Source: Veillonella absiana
GTDB taxonomy: Bacteria; Bacillota; Negativicutes; Veillonellales; Veillonellaceae
DNA length: 55,568 nt
Direction: 5' to 3' (one strand)
Assembly (NCBI RefSeq): GCF_032970905.1
Contig: NZ_JAWJZA010000015.1
Below the pieces are notes generated by a model. It was given only the letters and a program-made list of their open reading frames with translations, was not told the origin of the DNA and made no database searches. This document shows positions 50,530-55,568 of the stretch, piece by piece (the stretch's first letter is position 1; every line of letters starts with the position of its first letter). The translations under genes and the position numbers were made by a program.

Positions 50530-51678
50530 ATGAAAGTTTTATATGATACAGTTTTGAAAGGCACCTTTGTTCGTCGGCCTAATCGATTTGTGGTGCACAT
50601 TGAATTAGATGGCCAAGAGGTGGCGGCCCATTTACCTAATCCAGGACGCATGTGGGAATTATTGTTCCCTGGCGTCATCATGTATGCAGTGCCTCATGCG
50701 AAACCTGATGCAAAGACAGCGTACCGCATCGTTGGCATCGAGCGTGACGGACAAGTCATTATGTTGGACACAAATTATAGCAATGATGTGGCACAATACC
50801 TCATTGAAAATAAATTGATTCCTGGTTGGGAAAACTGGCGCGTTGTTCGTCGTGAGTATACGGTGGGCAAGAGTCGATTTGATTTGTTATTAACGAATGA
50901 CGATGGTGATGATTTCCTATTGGAGGTTAAATCTTGTACATTGTTTAGCAACACTGGCGCCATGTTCCCAGATGCTATTACGGAGCGAGGGCGAAAACAT
51001 TTAGAGCATTTACGTCATCTCCAAGATGCAGGCTATCACACGGGCGTATTGTTCTTGGTGCAATGGGACAGAGCCAAATGGTTTTTACCAGATTACCATA
51101 CAGATCTTGAGTTTGCTCGTACCTTTAAAGAGGTGGCCCTATATTTAGATTGGAAAGCAGTGTCCCTTCGTTGGGATGAAAGTTTCTCCATGCCAGAGGT
51201 AGTCGGTGAATGTGCCTACGAGCCAGCTGTACTTGACCGCGAGGCTCATGATGCAGGTGATTATATTATGGTGCTCCATCTTGATGCGGACACCGATATG
51301 GAGATTGGTTCTAAAGGGATGATGCATTTCCAGAAGGGCTATTACATGTACATCGGTTCTGCGAAAGACAATTTAACGAAACGCATGGAACGCCATAAAC
51401 GTAAGCGCAAGAAAATGCATTGGCATTTGGATTATTTCCGTGGCGCTTGCGAAGTTGTGGCGGCGATGCCGGTGCGGACCAGTGAGGACTATGAGTGCGA
51501 GTTGGCGAGAGCGGTGAGTACAATAGCCGATTGGGAGGTAAGACATTTTGGATGTTCGGATTGCAACTGCGGAAGCCACTTGTACGGACTACATAGCAAC
51601 CCAGTGCATGATCCACGTTTTATGATGATAATAGAAAACTTCCGTATGAATGCGCTAGATAAACTAATTAATCAGTAG
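50530..51678 (+). CDS. SfsA-like nuclease fused to DUF123 GIY-YIG-like domain
   Basis: A 382-residue fusion. Residues 1-230 are SfsA: an OB-like start (RRPNRFVVHIELDGQEVAAH and LPNPGRMWELL) and a PD-(D/E)xK-like core SRFDLLLTNDDGDDFLLEVK. Residues about 245-365 are DUF123, a GIY-YIG-related domain: KGYYMYIGSAKDNLTKRMER, MHWHLDYFRGA and GCSDCNCGSHL. SfsA has sugar-fermentation-regulator and DNA-binding annotations of unclear meaning; DUF123 is predicted nucleic acid-cleaving. The two domains in one chain suggest a DNA- or RNA-processing role. Start ATG 50530 follows GAGGAAGATT. Confidence 0.85.
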   Translation: MKVLYDTVLKGTFVRRPNRFVVHIELDGQEVAAHLPNPGRMWELLFPGVIMYAVPHAKPDAKTAYRIVGIERDGQVIMLDTNYSNDVAQYLIENKLIPGWENWRVVRREYTVGKSRFDLLLTNDDGDDFLLEVKSCTLFSNTGAMFPDAITERGRKHLEHLRHLQDAGYHTGVLFLVQWDRAKWFLPDYHTDLEFARTFKEVALYLDWKAVSLRWDESFSMPEVVGECAYEPAVLDREAHDAGDYIMVLHLDADTDMEIGSKGMMHFQKGYYMYIGSAKDNLTKRMERHKRKRKKMHWHLDYFRGACEVVAAMPVRTSEDYECELARAVSTIADWEVRHFGCSDCNCGSHLYGLHSNPVHDPRFMMIIENFRMNALDKLINQ

Positions 51679-51682
51679 ACAT

Positions 51683-51779
51683 GGGGGGGGAGGGATATAT
51701 ATTGCCTTCGTCTCACTGAAGGGGACCTTCAAAGTTCGACTCAGACAACATATATCCCTCTTCACGCAGTTTAGCCCCC
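51683..51779 (+). repeat. Nested inverted repeats after the sfsA gene
   Basis: AGGGATATA (51691-51699) pairs with TATATCCCT (51751-51759). Inside it GTCT/AGAC and TGAAGG/CCTTCA also pair. Outside it a G8 run (51683-51690) can pair with CCCCC (51775-51779). It starts 5 nt after the sfsA stop, so it may serve as terminator although no T-run follows. Confidence 0.6.
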
Positions 51780-52411
51780 AGAGTATATTAGTTTATTTAG
51801 CGCATCATCGTTGTACGGGAGTTTTCTATCACATCAAACGTAGAGGCTGACTGGGTTGCGGTGGGACCGTACAGGTATGCATACCGAGTTGCATAGAGGT
51901 TCCAAGAATGATTACGGTCCTACACGGTTTGTGCTCTGGTATAGAGGTGGGATGTGATTTACGGTGCTCCGCTCTTTAGTGCGTTGCACTAAATTTGCTA
52001 CGTAGGTGTTAGAGAGGGGTGTGTAATTTAGTCGTGACAGCTCGTTGGCGTTGCCAACATTGCTACGATGTAGCTGTGAAGGTAGGGCGTAATGTACGGC
52101 TTGTCGCTCGTTGACGACTACGTCAACATTGCTCTGAGGTATATTAATATAACTATTATTTGAAGGACAGCAACGATTATTTTTGCTTACTAGTGATTAG
52201 GATAAATGTAGTGTTTTCGGCACTTTCACCATGGTTGCGTTAAATTTGCCTGAAATAATGCGATTTTTTAGAATGGTGGGTATTGGATGTCTAAAAAATG
52301 GATTGATGGGCGTTAGAGGGCGAAATTTTAAATTTTGTTGGTAAAGTGGCATGAAAACTGCTATAATAGAGACTGAATTAGTATGAAATGTTTTAAGAAT
52401 GAGGTGAGAAC
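51780..52411. other. Structured non-coding region before gyrA
   Basis: There is no convincing gene in these 632 bases. A stem GGACCGTA (51864-51871) / TACGGTCC (51913-51920) encloses the palindrome GGTATGCATACC (51874-51885). Three hairpin modules at 67-nt spacing follow (51951-52140). The last about 200 bases are AT-rich and should include the gyrA promoter. Confidence 0.6.
51951..52140 (+). repeat. Three tandem 67-nt modules, each with a hairpin between GCTC and TTGCT
   Basis: Hairpins are TTTAGTGC-GTT-GCACTAAA (51975-51993), GTTGGC-GTT-GCCAAC (52044-52058) and GTTGACG-ACTA-CGTCAAC (52110-52127). Each is preceded by GCTC and followed by ATTGCT or TTTGCT. Their centres are 67 nt apart. Stem sequences differ but pairing is kept in all three. 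Confidence 0.75.
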
Positions 52412-54892
52412 GTGGAAGAAACGACCTGGAGTCATGGGAATATTACGCCTGTCCAGATTGAAAAAGAAATGAAGAACGCCTATATCGATTATGCGATGAG
52501 CGTAATTGTTATGCGTGCGTTACCAGATGTTCGTGATGGGTTGAAGCCGGTGCATCGTCGTATTTTGTACGCTATGCATGAAATGGGTATGACCCCAAAT
52601 AAACCATACAAGAAATCCGCCCGTATTGTCGGTGACGTTCTCGGTAAATATCATCCACATGGTGATAGTTCCGTATATGATGCGACTGTGCGTTTGGCGC
52701 AGGATTTTAATACTCGTTACTTGATGGTCGATGGTCATGGTAACTTTGGTTCCATCGATGGTGACTCAGCGGCTGCGATGCGTTATACAGAAGTACGTAT
52801 GGCTCGCATCACCCAAGAGATGTTGGTGGATATCGACAAGGAAACTGTTGATTTCATGCCGAACTATGATGAATCCCTTCAAGAACCAACTGTATTGCCA
52901 GCAAAAATCCCTAATCTGTTGATTAATGGTTCCAGCGGTATTGCCGTTGGTATGGCGACGAACATTCCACCTCATAACTTGAACGAGGTTGCTGATGGCT
53001 TGATTATGCTCATCGATAATCCTGCTATTGAGGTTGAGGATTTGATGAAAGCTATCAAAGGTCCAGATTTCCCTACAGGGGCATTGATCTTGGGTCGCGA
53101 AGGCATCAAAAAGGCTTATACAACTGGCCGTGGCAGTGTAAAAATGCGCGCTTGTGCAACCATTGAGGAAATGGCGAAGGGCAAACACAAAATCATTGTT
53201 ACAGAAATTCCTTACCAAGTTAACAAGGCTCGCGTTATTGAAACTATCGCTGACCTTAGCCGTGACAAGGTAATTGACGGTATTACTGCTCTTCGTGATG
53301 AAAGTGACCGCCAAGGTATGCGCATTGTTATCGAACTTCGTGCGGATGTGCAACCAGATATCGTATTAAACAAATTATATAAACATACACAATTGCAAGA
53401 TTCCTTCGGGGTTATCATGCTTGCATTGGTGGATGGTCATCCGAAAGTATTAACATTGAAACAAGTATTGTCTCATTACTTGGATCATCGTTTGGGCGTT
53501 ATCGTACGCCGTACGCAATTCGAATTGAACAAAGCTGAAGCGCGTGCTCATATTTTGGAAGGTTTGTTAATTGCCTTAGACCACATTGACGAAGTTATCG
53601 CTACGATTCGTAGTTCTCAAACTGACGAAATCGCGAAAAACGCGTTGATGAACAAATTCAAACTTTCAGAAAAACAAGCTGTAGCCATCCTTGACATGCG
53701 TTTACGCCGTTTGACAGGTTTGGAACGCGACAAAATTGAAGATGAATACAAGGGATTACAAGCATTGATTGCAGATTTGAAAGCTATTCTAGCTAGCGAA
53801 GAGCGTCAACGTCAAATTATCAAGGACGAATTAGAAGAGATGAAGAAAAAATACGGCGACCCTCGTCGTAGCGAAATCACTATTGATACATCCGACCTTG
53901 ATGTAGAAGACCTCATCGCTGACGAAGAAATGGTAATTACCTTGACTAAACAAGGGTATATTAAACGCATGAACGTCAATGTATACCGCAACCAACATAA
54001 AGGTGGCGTAGGCGTTGTGGGCATCAAGACGAAAGAGGACGATTACGTTCACCAAATCATGCATGTTCGCACACATAATACATTGTTGTTCTTCACTTCC
54101 ACAGGTCGTACGTATCGTTTGAAAGCCTATGAAGTACCAGAGGCATCTAGCCGTAATTCTCGCGGTACTGCCATGGTTAATGTATTACCACTCGCTGTTG
54201 GTGAAAGTGTAACTACTATGATTGATCTTGAAAAGATTCATGCTGATGTGAACTTGTTCATGGTCACTCGCAATGGCGTTGTAAAACGTACAGCTATTGA
54301 AGAGTATCGTAATATTCGTCGCAGTGGATTAAATGCTATTAATCTTGATGAAGGGGACAGTTTGATTTCCATTAACGTTACCACTGGTCAAGATGATGTA
54401 TTAATTGGTACTAAAAAAGGTATTGCTATTCGCTTTGACGAAAATGATGCGCGTTTATTAAAACGTGCTGCTCATGGCGTGCGTGGCATTAAATTAAATG
54501 CTGGTGATGAGGTTGTGGGCGCAGGCATTATTGGTAGCGAAGATACAGACGTACAAGTATTTACTATTAGTGAAGAAGGCTTCGGTAAACGTAATGAATC
54601 CGCTGCGTATAGCAGACAAAATCGTGGTGGCAAAGGTTCTAAGAACTTTAAAATCACTGATAAAACTGGAGACGTTGTAGCTGTAGAGATCGTTAAAAAT
54701 AGTGATGAAATTATGTTGATTTCTGAACAAGGTAAAATTATCCGCTTTAATATGAATGATATTGCTGTTAAAAAAGGCAAAGCCATCTCTGGCGTGAAAA
54801 CACAAAATTTGGATAGTGGTGATAAAGTTGCCTCCATTGCAGTGATTCCAGCAGAAGAAATGGAAAGTGAACAAGAGACATTAGATTTCTAG
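52412..54892 (+). CDS. gyrA: DNA gyrase subunit A
   Basis: An 826-residue breakage-reunion subunit. AMRYTEVRM contains the catalytic Tyr, and the quinolone-determining segment GKYHPHGDSSVYDATVRLAQ retains the Ser and Asp linked to drug sensitivity. The C-terminal beta-pinwheel carries RQNRGGKG, a GyrA-box with Asn where Arg/Lys is usual at the second position. Start GTG 52412 follows GAGGTGAGAAC. gyrA is separated from gyrB by oriC and the right arm but is immediately upstream of an rRNA operon. Confidence 0.98.
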   Translation: MEETTWSHGNITPVQIEKEMKNAYIDYAMSVIVMRALPDVRDGLKPVHRRILYAMHEMGMTPNKPYKKSARIVGDVLGKYHPHGDSSVYDATVRLAQDFNTRYLMVDGHGNFGSIDGDSAAAMRYTEVRMARITQEMLVDIDKETVDFMPNYDESLQEPTVLPAKIPNLLINGSSGIAVGMATNIPPHNLNEVADGLIMLIDNPAIEVEDLMKAIKGPDFPTGALILGREGIKKAYTTGRGSVKMRACATIEEMAKGKHKIIVTEIPYQVNKARVIETIADLSRDKVIDGITALRDESDRQGMRIVIELRADVQPDIVLNKLYKHTQLQDSFGVIMLALVDGHPKVLTLKQVLSHYLDHRLGVIVRRTQFELNKAEARAHILEGLLIALDHIDEVIATIRSSQTDEIAKNALMNKFKLSEKQAVAILDMRLRRLTGLERDKIEDEYKGLQALIADLKAILASEERQRQIIKDELEEMKKKYGDPRRSEITIDTSDLDVEDLIADEEMVITLTKQGYIKRMNVNVYRNQHKGGVGVVGIKTKEDDYVHQIMHVRTHNTLLFFTSTGRTYRLKAYEVPEASSRNSRGTAMVNVLPLAVGESVTTMIDLEKIHADVNLFMVTRNGVVKRTAIEEYRNIRRSGLNAINLDEGDSLISINVTTGQDDVLIGTKKGIAIRFDENDARLLKRAAHGVRGIKLNAGDEVVGAGIIGSEDTDVQVFTISEEGFGKRNESAAYSRQNRGGKGSKNFKITDKTGDVVAVEIVKNSDEIMLISEQGKIIRFNMNDIAVKKGKAISGVKTQNLDSGDKVASIAVIPAEEMESEQETLDF

Positions 54893-54970
54893 ACTAGATA
54901 TAGAATCGAATTGGCATTGTAATCACTGTACTATCATGATTTGAATTAGAATGCTATATAGTAAATAAAG

Positions 54971-55001
54971 GAGAGTGTCCAATGTGGCACTCTCTTTTTT
55001 A
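54971..55001 (+). terminator. Terminator of gyrA
   Basis: GAGAGTG-TCCAATGTGG-CACTCTC followed by TTTTTT. Confidence 0.9.
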
Positions 55002-55256
55002 TACTACTATAACAAGGTAAAACTCTGTAAGAAGTAGCTGTATCTCAGTATGATGTGATAAGTCTATATATAATACAGTAAGAAAGTGCTGTAAGTGTAT
55101 ATATAATAGAGACATTTGTAGTGTGAGAATATAACGCATATGTTTTATTAAACTTTTATGATTAAATATCCTGTAGATGAATAGAGAATAAACGTCGATT
55201 ATCTACAGGATATTGATTTATAAAGATTCTATAGTAAAATTTGTAAAAAATAGGTC

Positions 55257-55285
55257 TTGCAAAGGTAAAGACAATGTACTATAAT
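55257..55285 (+). promoter_or_regulatory. rRNA operon promoter, upstream of two
   Basis: TTGCAA (55257-55262), 17-nt spacer, TATAAT (55280-55285). Confidence 0.75.
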
Positions 55286-55394
55286 ACACATACGGCCTTG
55301 AAAGAGACTGTATATTTTTTGTTAAAGCACAACTCGTTGTGACATAACAAAAATCACTTAATGAAAATTGAGTGAAAAAAGATTATAAAAAGTG

Positions 55395-55423
55395 TTGACA
55401 TGAACATGTCGATGTGATATTAT
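55395..55423 (+). promoter_or_regulatory. rRNA operon promoter, downstream of two
   Basis: TTGACA (55395-55400), 17-nt spacer, TATTAT (55418-55423), then AATC. It lies before the leader with CTTTGAAAACTGAACAA, the usual Bacillota rRNA antitermination context. Confidence 0.8.
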
Positions 55424-55429
55424 AATCTA

Positions 55430-55568
55430 GTCGCCAGTTGGCAGCGCTAAGCTGAAAACACGGCGCAGATCTTTGAAAACTGAACAATGATAGGTAATCA
55501 TTTCGAAAGAAATGAACATATGCCAGAGTGCGGGTTTCATTAAATGAAACCAACCAAAAAATTCAAGT
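55430..55568 (+). other. Leader of an rRNA operon (16S begins beyond the window)
   Basis: ATCTTTGAAAACTGAACAAT at 55470-55489 is the boxA-like leader sequence common before Bacillota 16S genes. The end (GCCAGAGTGCGGG ... AAAAAATTCAAGT) is typical of the last bases before 16S rRNA, whose conserved 5' sequence is not reached. Confidence 0.8.

Larger units (their letters stand above)
54893..55568. other. Region from gyrA to the 16S rRNA leader
   Basis: No gene is seen. The contents are a gyrA terminator (54971-55001), an AT-rich segment with two TATATATAATA words, a 14-bp inverted repeat (AATATCCTGTAGAT 55165-55178 and its complement 55201-55214), and two rRNA promoters and leader. Confidence 0.7.

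Noticed and set aside
51951..52140. CRISPR array
   Set aside because: Units are 67 nt with the conserved part at the flanks and the variable part palindromic; no constant repeat with unrelated spacers and no cas genes.
723..54207. GTGAAAG as a Chi site or promoter element
   Set aside because: Strand polarity is weak (28 to 21) where Chi is strongly skewed, and most copies are inside genes, so neither reading is favoured.
52520..54874. Minus-strand open frames opposite gyrA
   Set aside because: Antisense shadows of a highly conserved gene; no ribosome sites and no protein family resemblance.
55430..55568. 16S rRNA gene inside the window
   Set aside because: Only the leader with a boxA-like sequence is present; the conserved 5' sequence of 16S is not reached.

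Overview
The window reads as a chromosomal segment around the replication origin of a diderm Bacillota, most likely a Veillonella or close Negativicutes relative. This is an inference. It has the Bacillota origin gene order (gyrB-remB-recF-yaaA-dnaN-dnaA / rpmH-rnpA-yidD-yidC-jag-mnmE-mnmG-rsmG-parA-parB). It also has outer-membrane genes that monoderms lack: an O-antigen ligase, a WaaE-like core glycosyltransferase and a Skp/OmpH chaperone. Base composition is AT-rich and no sporulation cluster is present apart from a GerW homologue.

Layout. 1-2.4 kb is a graveyard: an IS200/IS605 TnpA remnant with a frameshift, an AlbA/HATPase-type regulator with an internal stop, and a frameshifted HigA-like HTH plus IrrE-like gene. 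2.4-14.5 kb, all on the minus strand, is cell-surface: two alkaline-phosphatase-fold phosphoglycerol transferases, pgi, a deletion chimera of a glycosyltransferase and a GtrA gene, galU, an O-antigen ligase, two glycosyltransferases and a Lys-rich unknown protein. 14.7-21.4 kb has a CNNM/CorC-type protein, a three-gene SPFH / zinc-ribbon / TPM membrane-stress operon like Bacillus ydjIGH, and an amino-acid permease. 21.4-28.8 kb is the left replication arm (gyrB, remB, dciA, recF, yaaA, dnaN, dnaA). oriC is bipartite, with DnaA boxes on both sides of dnaA. 29.4-45 kb is the right arm, ending in parA-parB with two perfect parS sites, then hydF, a DUF4446 gene and an M23 peptidase. It is interrupted by a minus-strand methionine-synthase pair, MetH without its reactivation domain plus that domain as a separate protein. 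45-51.7 kb holds a corrinoid adenosyltransferase, a DUF2953 and gerW pair, skp, a cupin, a siroheme-reductase-like protein with an unknown partner, and an SfsA-DUF123 fusion. gyrA follows, and the window ends in the leader of an rRNA operon with two promoters.

Genes switch direction at oriC and most run away from it, as expected for co-orientation with replication. MetH, its reactivase and the corrinoid adenosyltransferase form a dispersed B12 theme. GalU, the ligase and the glycosyltransferases form an envelope glycan theme.

The most interesting signal is not a gene. The heptamer GTGAAAG occurs about 49 times on the two strands (24 forward, 25 reverse by hand count) where about 7 are expected. 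It is spread through coding sequence with little polarity and is absent from a 6 kb stretch of surface genes. This looks like a DNA-uptake-type signal. Other non-coding observations are a duplicated 105-nt palindromic terminator element with a compensatory base pair, an array of three hairpin modules spaced exactly 67 nt apart before gyrA, and a Cys-rich reading frame hidden behind an A8 tract.
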